From the NCBI RefSeq assembly GCF_026745355.1, contig NC_079208.1, positions 58,514,892-58,578,891 of the forward strand: DNA of 64,000 nucleotides, written 5' to 3'. Below the pieces are notes generated by a model. The model searched no databases and was not told the DNA's origin. It worked only from the letters and a program-made list of their open reading frames with translations. Positions within the stretch are counted from its first letter, which is position 1. Each line of letters opens with the position of its first letter. Origin of the DNA: Beta vulgaris subsp. vulgaris. Taxonomy: Eukaryota; Streptophyta; Magnoliopsida; Caryophyllales; Amaranthaceae. Position numbers and translations under genes: made by a program. Shown piece by piece: positions 47,394 through 58,654 of this stretch.

Positions 47394-47811
47394 ACGATAT
47401 ATATAGCCAATATTTCCAACTAGTCAAATAAACCAACTAAAACCGCTAACCGCCAATAAAAAGGAAAAAGATAGAAAAAAAGTGAGAAAAAATTTAAATA
47501 GAGAAAAGTGTTATCCCAATAGGCGATAATAAGTTTACATAAAACATAATACACCCTGAAATATGGGGTTAGTATCTAAATTTTTGTTTGAGTGACAAAT
47601 AAATGCTTGCCAGGAGTCAGCAAATGAGAGATGAAGGCCTGAGGCCCAGCATAAGGGTATTCGGAACATACTTCATTTCACTAGGGAAGGTGGGTCTTGG
47701 GTGTTTACGCATTTATGCCTTTGTATATGGGCTTGTATTCGCAGATAGAGGTGTATTCTCTTTATTTAAATTTTTACAAATAATCGAAGTTAGACTTGTT
47801 TGAATTTACTT

Positions 47812-47881
47812 GATTTTATGAACTTAAAGTTCATTTTATAAAGCATGATTTTATGAACTTAAAGTTCATTTTATAAAGCAT
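47812..47881. repeat. Tandem duplication, 35-bp unit x2
   Basis: The unit tgattttatgaacttaaag plus ttcattttataaagca is repeated exactly, back to back. Confidence 0.9.
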
Positions 47882-48293
47882 GTGAATTTATATGAACTTG
47901 TTTAGCTTATGTTTTTCTACGTTGTATCTTTCTGTTTCTTTAATTTTTGCATTGAACCTTAATCTTTTTAAAATTTCAAATGTACTCTCAAATTACCTTT
48001 TCTAATACACAATACTATTATTGCTAATTATACGTCATTAATTTCATTTATTCTTATGGTGGTGGTGGCATTTTGGTGGTGGATGGTAGGTGAAAGGTGT
48101 TAGGTTATAAAATTATTAGGTAATTAGTTTAAGTATTTTATTTAATTAAGTGTCTAATCTCCTTAATTGTGATCCCTAACTTTCTTTCTTTGTTTGTCTT
48201 GGTTCGTGTGTCACTTCTCTATGTTGCACTTATTTGAAAATGGAAAAAGTATATTAGTAGTCCTGAAATTTAGAAAAAAGGGGAGACAACTAA

Positions 48294-48630
48294 GGGCCTG
48301 TTCTCCCCAGCTTATTTTCAGTTCAGTTCAGTTCAGTTCAATTCAGTTCAGTTCAGTTCAATTCAGTTAAGTTCAGTTCAATTCAGTTCAGATCAGTTCA
48401 GTTCAGTTCAGACCAGTTCAGTTCAGTTCAGCTCTTGACAAATTTTACTCTCACATATCACTATTCATTTCAGTTCAGTTCAGTTCAATTCAGTTCAGTT
48501 CAGTTCAGATCAGTTCAGTTCAGATCAGTTCAGTTCAATTCAGTTCAGTTCAGTTCAATTCAGTTCAGTTCAGTTGAATTCAGTTCAGTTCAGTTCAGTT
48601 CAGCTGTTTTTTGCCGAAGAGAACAGGCCC
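48294..48630. mobile_element. PIF/Harbinger MITE filled with TTCAG repeats
   Basis: Ends gggcctgttctc and (inverted) gggcctgttctc are exact over 12 bp, and a TAA target duplication lies at 48291-48293 and 48631-48633. Almost the whole interior is (ttcag)n with scattered variants, split by about 40 bp of unique sequence near 48430-48468. The apparent protein frame through it is a repeat artefact. Confidence 0.88.
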
Positions 48631-48658
48631 TAACTTTTCATTTGAATGAAAAAGGGTC

Positions 48659-49613
48659 TTGCTATTTAACGCCCTAAAATTTCCTATTAACGCCCTAAAT
48701 ACATAATTTTATACTGTATTTTATACTTTTTCAATTCATCTCCTTCTTCCTTCCTTTCCCTGACTTTCACCTTTCCTTTATTCTTCCACCATTACCACTG
48801 CATTTTTATACCTTCCCACGATTCCACCTGCACATGCCAAATACTTCTACTCCATATATCCTGCAAAGTGAATGTAAAGGCGCTCACTTTTCTTAAACCT
48901 TAATCTCCATATATTCCACGATTCCACCTGCACATGCCAAATACTTTCACGATTCCACCTCTCTTATGACCTTTCCCACTTTTCTTAAACCTTAATCTCA
49001 TTACATTTCTTCAATGTGAATGTAAAGGCGCTCAACAAACATGAATCCAACAGAAAGAGCATTAAAAATCTGAATTTATGAGAAACAAGATGAATTTTTT
49101 TTTTAAAAAAAATTATGGTGAGGCGCCCACGGTGGACGCCCCACCACAGGTACAGGCGCCCACCATAGGCGCTTGTACCTGTGGTTGGGCGTCCACCGTG
49201 GGCGCCTCACCAAAGGTATAGACGCCTACCATAGGCGCCTGTACCTGCGGTGGGACGTCCATCGTGGGCGCCTCACCGTAATTTTTTTTTATAAAAAAAT
49301 TCAATTTTTGGGTGGTGGGTCGCCGGAAGGGATCACGATTGCCGAATAATTGGTAGATTTGAAGCCGATGAATTCAGGTTGTCGGAACTTTAGAGTTGGT
49401 TGTTCCGGTGGTTCTCAATGGTGGGGAGCGTGGAGGGTAAAAGTGTTAGTACAGGGAAGGGGGAATGGGGTATGGTGGGGAGCATGGAGGGTAACAGTGT
49501 TAGTACAGGAAGGGGGAATGGGTAAGCAAAAGGAAAAGGAAAAAGGGTATAGGTAGTGTATAAAAATACGTATTTAGGGCGTTAGTATGAAATTTTAGGG
49601 CGGTGTTTAGCAA
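48659..49613. mobile_element. Foldback DNA element with about 50-bp inverted ends
   Basis: The left end ttgctatttaacgccctaaa and the right end (inverted: ttgctaaacaccgccctaaa) continue in step through a second cgccctaaata motif. The element is 955 bp. Inside are duplicated segments (cacgattccacctgcacatg at about 48818 and 48919), a very GC-rich hairpin (49117-49277) and a gtggggagc/gtggagggta direct repeat at 49420-49505. No target duplication could be fixed. Confidence 0.65.
49117..49277. repeat. GC-rich hairpin with 44-bp arms plus a third arm copy
   Basis: Arm 1 (49117-49160) begins ggtgaggcgcccacggtgg. Arm 2 (49168-49211) is its reverse complement with two mismatches across a 7-base loop (caccata). 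A third copy of the right arm (49234-49277) has a few more changes. A/T runs on both outer sides (aaaaaaaattatggtg and caccgtaattttttttt) extend the outer palindrome. Confidence 0.85.
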
Positions 49614-50886
49614 ATGAGATGAAAAAAGGAGAGTAAGACATTTAAACTAAGCATCAGTTTTTTGAGAAAACAAAATGTAAAGACAACTTTTCTAACCAAT
49701 TAATTTATTTTCTACCTCATATGCTATCACACGCATTGCGTGCATGTAAGGCTATTATCTATATATGAGAACTTTTGAGTACTTTGGTGTCCACCTTGTT
49801 TGACAAATATACCCCTAATTAAACAAAAAAAACTACAACACCTACCACTCTATTAATTTAAAAATAAAAAAAGGAAAAACCTATCTAAAAAATTACAAAT
49901 TGCAAAATATTTATCAGTTATCGTTGGACTTTGCACGTATAGTGTGCATATAGTATTCTTGAAAAGGAGCAAATACATATATAGAATATTAGAATGCTAA
50001 ACATCGTCCAGAAACTTATTAAAATCGCTCAAGTCCACCAAATATTTCCAACTGTATCCTTTATTCTTTTTCCCAAACTACCACCTCATGTTTAGGGATT
50101 TTTCTTTCCTAAATTAATCTTTTTTTTTATGCATAATCCGACCCCGACCCAACAAGAAGTTGGATTTTAAATCTGATTAGGTGAATTTTTTATGAGATTC
50201 GACTCCGACCCTTCTCGACGGAGATTCAAACTTTTTAAATGGAGTCGGATGCGAATTATTAATTTGTCAGAGTAATCTCAAATTTTTTTTTCCTTTAAAT
50301 CGAAGCGCATTAGGATATGATCCTGGTTGGATTCCCATCCCTACTCTTGCCACAACCAGTCCCACCTTCACCTCCTCAATCACCCATATTTCAAAAAGAA
50401 AATAGTTACGACCCCATGTCCGAACGTCCATTAGCGCCAATTAGAATAAATATTTTTACGAAGTGGGTGGTGGCAAGTGGCAGGGGAGATAGGTGGTGGT
50501 AGGTGGTGACAGGTTGTGGCGGGGTGGCGAGTAGTGGAAAAAAGAGACGGGATAAAATAGTAGAATTAAAGTGGATCGAAGCGATATTTAATTTTTTTTT
50601 GGTACGATATAATCTCCATAGAAAAAATAACCGCAAAAAAAGAATGAATAAGCGGTAAATATATATATACTCGTTTATTCTCTAATAGCTAATTCCTTTG
50701 GCCCATGCAATTGTCCGTATTAAGTAGAGCCAATTTTGCAGAGGTTGAAAATTTTAGTGGGAGTGAGAGAAAAAGAGCAAATTAGCGGATTCTCAAGCAA
50801 CTCCTCTTCTGGAATCTTCTATTTGTGCAAACCCCTCTCTTATCGCCAAATCTTACTTGGGTTTTCTTGTTTTTCTCTCTCCTCCG
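49614..50886. other. Intergenic stretch and promoter of the first E2 gene
   Basis: AT-rich without recognised coding segments. Helitron-like end signals lie at 49728-49757 (see findings). The stretch gttggattcccatcccta at 50326-50343 resembles an inverted hAT end, but no partner was found. Leader sequence of the E2 gene occupies the last 100-150 bp. Confidence 0.35.
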
Positions 50887-53800
50887 ATGGCTTCGCCTTC
50901 TCAAGCATCACTTCTGCTTCAAAAGCAACTCAAAGGTAAAACCCCAATTCAATTTCAATTGATCTCTGTTTCTGTTTAATTTTGACACTTTTTTTTGATT
51001 GATTAGTTGATTTCTTGAATTGGGTTTTTCAATTTGGATGTTTTATGATTGATTTTGTGAAAGATTGTTGACAGAATTCTCTTTTTTTGCAGATCTTTGC
51101 AAGAACCCTGTTGATGGGTTTTCAGCTGGATTGGTTGACGAGAATAATTTGTTTGAATGGAGTGTTACGATTATTGGGCCACCTGATACCCTTTAGTATG
51201 GATTTTGTTCCTCTTTGTTTTGTGTAAATTTTGCTTCTTTTTATGGGTTCTTGTTTGATTCTTATTAGGGTTTTAATTTTGTATGATTTAGCGAAAATTC
51301 GATGATTTTGTAGGATGATCTTGAGTTGAAATTGAATTCTTGGTGTTAATTGTTGATTCGTAGTTGCCAATTGATTTGATTTCTTATTCCTTTGTTGAAT
51401 TGGGTGCTCAAAGGTCCTATCTTTTTCTTTGTTGCAAAGATAATTGTTTCTTTTGGATGATCCAATGTGTTAGTGTAGTTGATCGGACTTAAATAGGAAC
51501 AATTATTTTCGTTCTTTTTTTGTTTTGGGGTGTGCAATTAAGGGTTAATGTTCTATGTGATGGTTCAATTTGATAATTTTGCTGCCAAATTTCTATCTTT
51601 TCTGACTTGAGTTTTTAATTTTACTAACATTTGCAATTTCGGAACAATTAGATTCCCTCATCATAGTTGGCTGTTGTTATTTAAACTTACTAACCTTCTG
51701 CTGTGCAGTGAAGGGGGATTTTTCAATGCCATTATGACGTTTCCACAAAATTATCCAAACAGCCCTCCGCAAGTGAGGTTTACATCAGATATATGGCATC
51801 CAAATGGTTGGTTTCTTCTTTGCCTATCTTTCGCTTGATTATTACGAACAAAATGTCATAGCTTTGAAATTTTACGTGGTGGTCAATTGCTCATTAGTGT
51901 TTGTTGTTGGAATGTCATAGTTTATACAGATGGTCGTGTTTGCATATCGATTCTTCATCCTCCCGGCGATGACCCAAATGGGTACGAGCTTGCAAGTGAG
52001 CGGTGGAGTCCTGTTCATACGGTGAGTGTTGAATGAATTGAGAATTTTTCACTTTTCTTTTATGATTTTGTCTTATTAAGCTCAATTGTTGTCAATGTTG
52101 TGTTGTTGGGTGTCAAAAAGTTTTGCCACCAACACGTATTTTTCTGATATTCCAGCTTCCCCAAAAAAATCTTGATGGAAAATAATTGGTACTTGTACCC
52201 TGTTCAGATGGGTTTCATCTTGTCATTGTCAGTAATGTGAAGTGTAGTAGTTGTGGTCTATATTTGATCATGTGTGCAGGTTGTATACCTACTATTATTA
52301 TGTATCTGGTACATAACTATCTAGGTTTATGTTTTCGTTTTCTTTTGGGCATTCATGCCATCTCAATGTTGTGAATTGATTAAATCAAGGGCGCAATTGC
52401 GCAACTGTAAATTATTGTCAAAGTGCTGAACCAAAAGTTATGAAATATCTATGAACTATTGGTAGCTGATAATTTAGGTCTGTTAGTTTATTAATGAAAC
52501 ACTTCAAATGTTCCAAGGGAGCATCCTCCAATATTAATGTTATTCCAAGGAAGTTCTCTCTTTTTTTTTAAAGAGAGCGAGGAGGGAAGTTCTTTTTGGG
52601 CAAGTGTTAAGAAACCTCTAAGCCACTTTATTATTGCGGAAGCAAACTTTTACCTTACATCATGTTATTCAACGAAGCATGCTAGCTCAATGGAAACAGA
52701 ACGGAATATAGGAAGGGAAATGAGAGGAAATGAATTCATAAAACTGGTTTGATATAATGTTGGGCTAGGTTAGGGGAAAAATCCCTTTCTGATGTTTAGC
52801 TTCTGAAATGGAAAGAAAGGGAAAATGCCATGTGCAGCCTCTCTCCATCTTCATCTTCATTTTGTCTTCCTGGTATCATCTCCTTCCTTTTTTTCTTCTC
52901 ATCTCCCTCATCCATGGTCCTGAGCTACAGCCACAGTGACACCTAAAGTCTAAAGCTAGTTATGTGGGTGGATGTCCTTCTATTTTGGAATTTTGTTAAG
53001 TTCCAAGTTATGTGGATTTGAGTCAGGGAAAACCATGGCTGATGGTTTTGAAGAGGTGGCTCGACGTTGTGGTTAATTTCTGTTTAAGGTTTAGATTTAG
53101 GTTTTGCAGTGGTTTGGTCAGAGTAGTCATTGTTGTGGTGGCTTTGATCTTGGTAGTTGGTAGTCGTGATGGAAGTACGGTTGACAGAGGTAATGGTTGG
53201 AGAAGGTTTTGGGTTTTGATGTGGTAGTCGCGGTGAGTACAATTTTGATAGGGGTTGTGTTGGTCGGGCTGGCGTTGGTGGTTATTGGAGGTTCTGGTGG
53301 TGGTGAGGATAGCGGGGCATAAATGGCACCGGTGATAGTTGAGACAAGCAGTGCTTGGGATTATATTTGGCAGTAGTTGGGTGGTTCCCTGAATTGCTCA
53401 AGATGGGGGAACTCAAATCCCTTGGGAGGTGGTGAGAATTGGTGGAGAGGGATTTAAGAGCAATCGATTAAGGCAGAAGGGTGGAGGGAAATAAAAAATT
53501 AATAAACAATCAGAAAGGGAATTGAGTTCTGTAACGTATGGTGTCAAAACAAGGCCGTATTGTACCGTACCGCCCATGTCGTGAAGGTCTTTTTAATCTA
53601 CCGATCCCGCATCGTAAAGGTGTAAAAAACTGTGTTTTAGGCGGGTTCAAGGGATATCTCATGGTCTGAGCCGATATTTGGTGGTATGACAACCACATCA
53701 TCCTCGTTCCCCCATCACCGTGACCGTTGCTGCGATTGTGACCTAAACCATGTTTTCAAACTATGTTCTGCCTGCATTTCCCTTTCTTGATACCCGTTAC

Positions 53801-54439
53801 CAAGGAATTTTTTAGTATTTATTGGCTTTAGTCCCTTGAACTGGATTTCGGGTTTTTAAACTCTCCCAGTTTCCTTTTTGTCTCTCTAATTTCTTTTTAC
53901 CTTTTCCAAACTTGTTTTTGAAGAAACACGTTGTTAATGCGAATTTCTATCTCATTTATCAGGTGGAAAGTATCGTCCTCAGTATCATATCAATGCTTTC
54001 TAGTCCTAATGACGAATCTCCAGCAAACGTTGAAGCCGCGGTAAGTTGCAATGCTGTTATGCAGATTCTTATTTTGTGCGTTTCAACATGTTTTGCTTTT
54101 AGGCATTCAACTATTCTTATTCTATGTTAATGTTTAGTTGGTGTTAAGAATTGGATTTCTCCTTTTGGTTGTGTCATGAAGATTTGGTGTATTCAAACCT
54201 AGTGAAACCCACTAAGATAATTTGATCAGAAAGTTCGGTCATGGTCTAATACTTCTGTGGGCAGGCTAATCATCTCGTCTTGTGTTTGTTTGTTATTTTT
54301 ATAATGAAAATTGTTCTTACCTAAGAAAGTGAACGTAATTTTATCTTTTGTGAATATGCAGAAGGAATGGAGGGAAGACAAAGATGGTTTCAGGAAAAAA
54401 ATCAGTCGATGTGTGAGGAAATCACAAGAAATGCTATGA
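50887..54439 (+). CDS. UBC7: Ubiquitin-conjugating enzyme E2, UBC7/UBC13/UBC14 (UBE2G) type
   Basis: Six exons: 50887-50935, 51093-51195, 51709-51806, 51921-52021, 53963-54040, 54362-54439. They give 168 residues. The UBC fold is complete: N-terminal helix [12 protein letters not shown], the loop with GPPDTLYEGGFF, the HPN motif at 81-83, the catalytic cysteine Cys91 in [15 protein letters not shown], then [17 protein letters not shown]. The acidic insert after the cysteine ([19 protein letters not shown]) is the mark of UBE2G/Ubc7 E2s, which make Lys48-linked chains in ER-associated degradation. The protein ends RKSQEML. Intron 4 is 1.9 kb. A second copy of the gene starts at 62864 on the same strand. 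I cannot separate UBC7, UBC13 and UBC14 orthology. Confidence 0.95.
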
Positions 54440-56744
54440 TGCACTTACGTATCTCAAAGATTCTCTGAGCTGCTTCATTAGCTGTTTTTTAGGTGTTGCC
54501 ATTGTGCTCTAGCCTGGTACTATGGGGGGAAAAATTTATGGGCAACTGTTTTATAGAAGTACTTTGGGATTTTGGCTGGGGATCAGGTAAGTTATTTTAA
54601 AGGTTTTGAATGGGATCGAGTAAGATCTCATGAAAAATGCCTCGTACGCGTTGTTGGATTCATAACTTTTGATAGTGCTTACTGCTTTTTTTGAGTCGAA
54701 ATGACTGTATTTGTTCGGATATCTAGAATTTCTGCATTTATAGCGGATCAGAAATTGCTGGAAGCTCAATCATTTGTTTGAGTTCACGCCTATTTTTAGC
54801 CAAATTGGCAAACACATATGGTTTGAAGTTTTCTTCTACATTTATAGGCAAATCGGAAAACGGCGTATGGTTTGATCTTCTATATTATGATGATAAATTA
54901 TGTAGGGGACAGGCGACTCATAACTTGATTATTTGTTATGCAGTGTACAAAGTGTTGATGTTGCTTGGTGTTGACATAACTCTTTAGCATATGAGGGTGT
55001 TATTATTCCCCTATATACATGATCTATTTTCAGAACCCTTGAGGAAAAGGGACTACCAAGTTTTTATGGAACCTAAGACTAAATTCTACACCTAATAGAT
55101 AAGTCATAAGTGTTTCCTAAGCGAAATTTAGCTTAGTGTAAAGGTTTAGTGTTATGATTTTAAGGTCATGTGATCAAATTTTACTAGAGGCTTTTTAAAG
55201 GCGAGGTTTTCCTTACTGTTTCCTCTTCGGGTGGTTAGCGCCTCTTAGGAAAAGCCCTTTTCTATAGACTCTCTTACTTTATCACGGAGCAAGATTATAT
55301 GATGGCTGTTTTTCATTTTTTTTTTTTTTTCACTTTGGCCAAAATGAGTTTATTAGGTTTGATTTTTTCTCGCATTGATCACACTTGTTCAAATTTTATA
55401 AATTCGGGCCGGATTGGATAAGGTCCTGTGTCTCAATTCTAAATCGAACACAATTTCATCAAAATGATGTTCAAATTGTGTGTCTAGTTTAAAAGGAATT
55501 TAAAGAAATCAAAAATAGAAGGAAATTGAAGTCGCAAAACAAATTGACTGTTGATCGATTTGGCTTTACTTAAGAAAGTGGAAAGAAATCTATTGATTCT
55601 CACAAGAAGGCCCCACACGTGCCGACACTTGGGTAATGGGTCCCAAAAGGCCGCCGTTTACGCTAATTGGGTACTACTTGTGTGTTGTTCTTTTCCCCTA
55701 TGTAGTCCCTAGGATGCAATCTGGGAGTACTATTTTTTTTTTTTGGTTAGAAAAATAACAATACCATTAAAATATCATTCAAAATTAAGTTGATTATAAA
55801 ATTATAATTCAATCTCTATTTTATAAAAGAAGGTATACCAAAGTTTGAATTTTCGTTGTTGTAATAGATGCGATTAATGGGCAAAGGATAAGAAAAATAC
55901 ACAGAGATTTTAACGTGGTTTACTAATAGTGTATCAGTTCACATCCACACAATAGGGAGAATTAATTTATTAGGTTTTCGAGAGAGTATATAATACTCAA
56001 TTAATAGGATTGAATTTCTAATTAACATAAAATAGATTGGGTTTAAAATCGAAATCAATTAATGATTTATTAAACTGCATACTTCGAAAATTTGAGGGCG
56101 TTGCCCTTATTTCCACCAGGGCATTTCAACCCTAAACCTCGACTCCTTGACTAAAAATAGTATTTCAATAGTTAATATAAAAGAAAATAACATCTCAACT
56201 TTACAAAAATAATAATGAAACCACAAAATCACAAACTAATTATTATACGTGTAAACATAACATTAATTTTAAAAATTAAATTTGAGATATTATTTTTTTG
56301 TAAAAGGGTTGGCATTTTCCTCCTCTTTCCTTATAGAATAAGAGCAACTCCCTCCTTATTATTAACTATTACATGCGATTTTAGTTTTTAATTTTGAAGA
56401 AAGTAGAAAATATTACGAATGAACTGTCTATTCCTCCTCTTCTCCCTTTCGATAACTCCTATCAGTAATTTATGTATAAGTTTATATGTTTTTACTACCT
56501 CGCATACATATAAGACTCGGATAAAATAGTCTAACCAATAACTGCAAAAGGAAGGAGGAAAATCGCACATTCTTATCTATCCTTTCGTGCTATGGTATCA
56601 GTTGTTCCATTGTGCGATGAATATATATGCTTAATTTGTAGCTTTATGCATTATGAAAATAAAGAAGAAAAGCTAACATCATCGATTATGAATGATGTCA
56701 TCAGAATCGTGATCCTATTTCGAATTACAGGGTTTAAAAATTCA
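54440..56744. other. Intergenic stretch between the first E2 gene and the Helitron
   Basis: Contains the E2 3' UTR, then AT-rich DNA. A stretch near 55860-56010 (acacagagattttaacgtgg) resembles plant retrotransposon LTR ends but has no partner. Short frames at 54551-54987 are not recognisable genes. Confidence 0.35.
55128..55331 (+). mobile_element. Possible SINE with a T-rich end
   Basis: An A-box-like ttagcttagtgtaaagg and a B-box-like ggtcatgtgatcaaatt about 30 bp apart are followed by about 150 bp and a run of 16 T. The T-tailed layout is known for some plant SINEs. No target duplication was found, so this stays tentative. Confidence 0.35.
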
Positions 56745-56935
56745 TCATATATAATATTAAAGCAAGAAAACTTCAGCCTACGTGGCAAGACATGAAGCTT
56801 CCTCCGCTCTCCTTCATTCTAATTCTTCCGGCCACCTCTTTGCTTATGCCACGTGTCATCTTAAAATTGCCACGTGTCATCTTCTAATTTCAACCAATGC
56901 TTTGTGTAGAAATTTACGTACAAATTGACGTGGGC

Positions 56936-57087
56936 GTACAATTATATGAGACAATAGATAAGGAAATTTGTTTACAACTTTTAGAAAATCCTCACTAATT
57001 AAGTAAAGAGGTGGCCGTGCAATGATATCAGACAATGGAAAAGGAAATTTGTTTACAACTTTTAGAAAATCCTCACTAATTAAGTAA
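56936..57087. repeat. Tandem duplication, 82-bp period, in the Helitron 5' part
   Basis: Copies at 56936-57006 and 57018-57087 share aaggaaatttgtttacaact and ttagaaaatcctcactaatt, with differences in the first 20 bases. Confidence 0.8.
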
Positions 57088-58213
57088 TTAGTAATTCCAT
57101 CGTTCATTGTCACTACAACCAATTCTTAGCTTTCATCAATCAATTCTTAGAACAATATTTTAAGGAAAGAATATGATGATTGAATTACTTTAGGAAAAAT
57201 TATCATTTCGGCTATTTCGGCTATACACTATGTAGAATATAATCTTTACTTTAGTAAAGAATATGATGATTATGCAATATTTTGTGCAAGCAAATCCCGT
57301 GAGGTTTTCTTACATATAATCTTTACTTTAGCATAATCGTTTATTTACAATTAATATTATAATATAATACAAGCAAATCGGTTTTTTTAATATGATTCTA
57401 AAAAACACACAGTCAATTATGGGTCCTATATAATACCGATATCAATTCTTTAACGGTCACTACAATACAATACATAAATCATCTCATTACTTAATAAGAT
57501 ACACGTGGACTATGGAAGCAACTATCAAATTCACAAAGCTATGCAAACTCCAAACACTTCAAGCAACTGACAACATTGAAATAGGTATTTATTGACATGG
57601 TCCAATACAATATATATTATTATTTTTAAATCACACAACCTGAATATTCAACCAATGGTTTTTGTAGGTGTATTAGCAATGGTTATATATTTAGGTGCCG
57701 TGGAATTAGATACTACTCAAAACATCAATAAGCAACATATTATCATTATAGATAAAAGGTAAATTTAAAGTTTTTTATCATCACATTTTATATGTTGACC
57801 ATGATACCATATATATCCTTTTGATTCTAATTTACTTATTTTATTAATATGATTAGTTATACTGCAACTATATTGTGCCTTTTGAGCAATTTCATTCATG
57901 GAACTATACAAAAGAATAGTTGGGATATTGTCTCACAACACATCACACTTTTCGCAAAAGGTTTGATCATTAACAATGATCAAAAAGGTGAACGTTTTAA
58001 TCCAAACTTAATTTATTTTAAAGAGATATATGATCTACGTGGGTTATTCTTTTCTAATTGAACAATATATCATGATTTTGTAGGGTTGTTTTTACAATCA
58101 CGAAGTACTACAATAATGATGGTCAACCCTAGAATGAAGCGTGCATACAAATTACGAAAATGGTGAGACATTTATTATAATAAAAAATAATTAAATTCAA
58201 TTATGTACTAACT

Positions 58214-58445
58214 ATCTAGACAAGATGACTTTTTAGCTTGGTTGTAGAGCTTGGGCGAAAGATTTGTAATCTAGCTTGATGACTTGATGAATTAGGATGT
58301 ATTTGAAAGAGTTGGTTAAACTCCTCTTTCTTGGGTGTGTATTCACTATAAAAGTTTCCTTCTTGGAAGGAATACATAGGACTGAGTTGAGTTTCCTCCT
58401 CTGGAATTTTATGAAATGGAATAAAACTAATTTATCAAAAAAAAA
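58214..58445 (+). mobile_element. 5'-truncated LINE inserted in the Helitron
   Basis: A 15-bp target duplication aattatgtactaact lies at 58199-58213 and 58446-58460. The insert ends in an A run and its 3' part (cactataaaag, ggaatac, actgagttgagttt, aatttatcaaaa) matches the tail of the LINE at 4.9-6.3 kb. Only the last ~230 bp of the family is present. It lies upstream of the surviving Rep coding segment. Confidence 0.88.
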
Positions 58446-58654
58446 AATTATGTACTAACTTGAAAGACATATTTGTAATGTTGTCAATTTAATAGGTTCA
58501 TCAATGATAAATTTGTTCAACAAAAGGTTCGAAAGATACACAGTAGTTCCCTTCCACTAAGTAGATTGTTGCTCATATCAAATGCAAAACGGTTGACGAT
58601 ACGCGAATTTCTAAAATACAAAAGGGTATGAAAGATCTTCATGCTAACCTATTG

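Larger units (their letters stand above)
44687..48290. other. Intergenic stretch with MITEs and tandem repeats, no recognised genes
   Basis: Includes the thaumatin-like gene 3' UTR. A SINE-like segment near 45050-45160 (ggttcccaataccta) and another tRNA-like segment near 46510-46590 are too weak to call. No frame with a recognisable protein domain. Confidence 0.4.

Noticed and set aside
48303..48604. CRISPR-like array
   Set aside because: Units are 5 bp with no spacers, in a plant nuclear genome; it is a microsatellite within a MITE.
48435..48677. Open frame of 80 codons rich in FSSVQ
   Set aside because: It is the translation of (TTCAG)n inside a MITE, with no unique coding sequence.
50326..50343. 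hAT terminal repeat (inverted tagggatgggaatccaac)
   Set aside because: No matching left end or 8-bp duplication could be found.
55860..56010. Solo LTR of a retrotransposon
   Set aside because: Words such as gattttaacgtgg are LTR-like, but no TG...CA ends or target duplication could be fixed.
57849..58061. 70-codon frame in the Helitron 5' part as an RPA-like gene
   Set aside because: No OB-fold or zinc motif is visible and there is no support for a start or splice sites.
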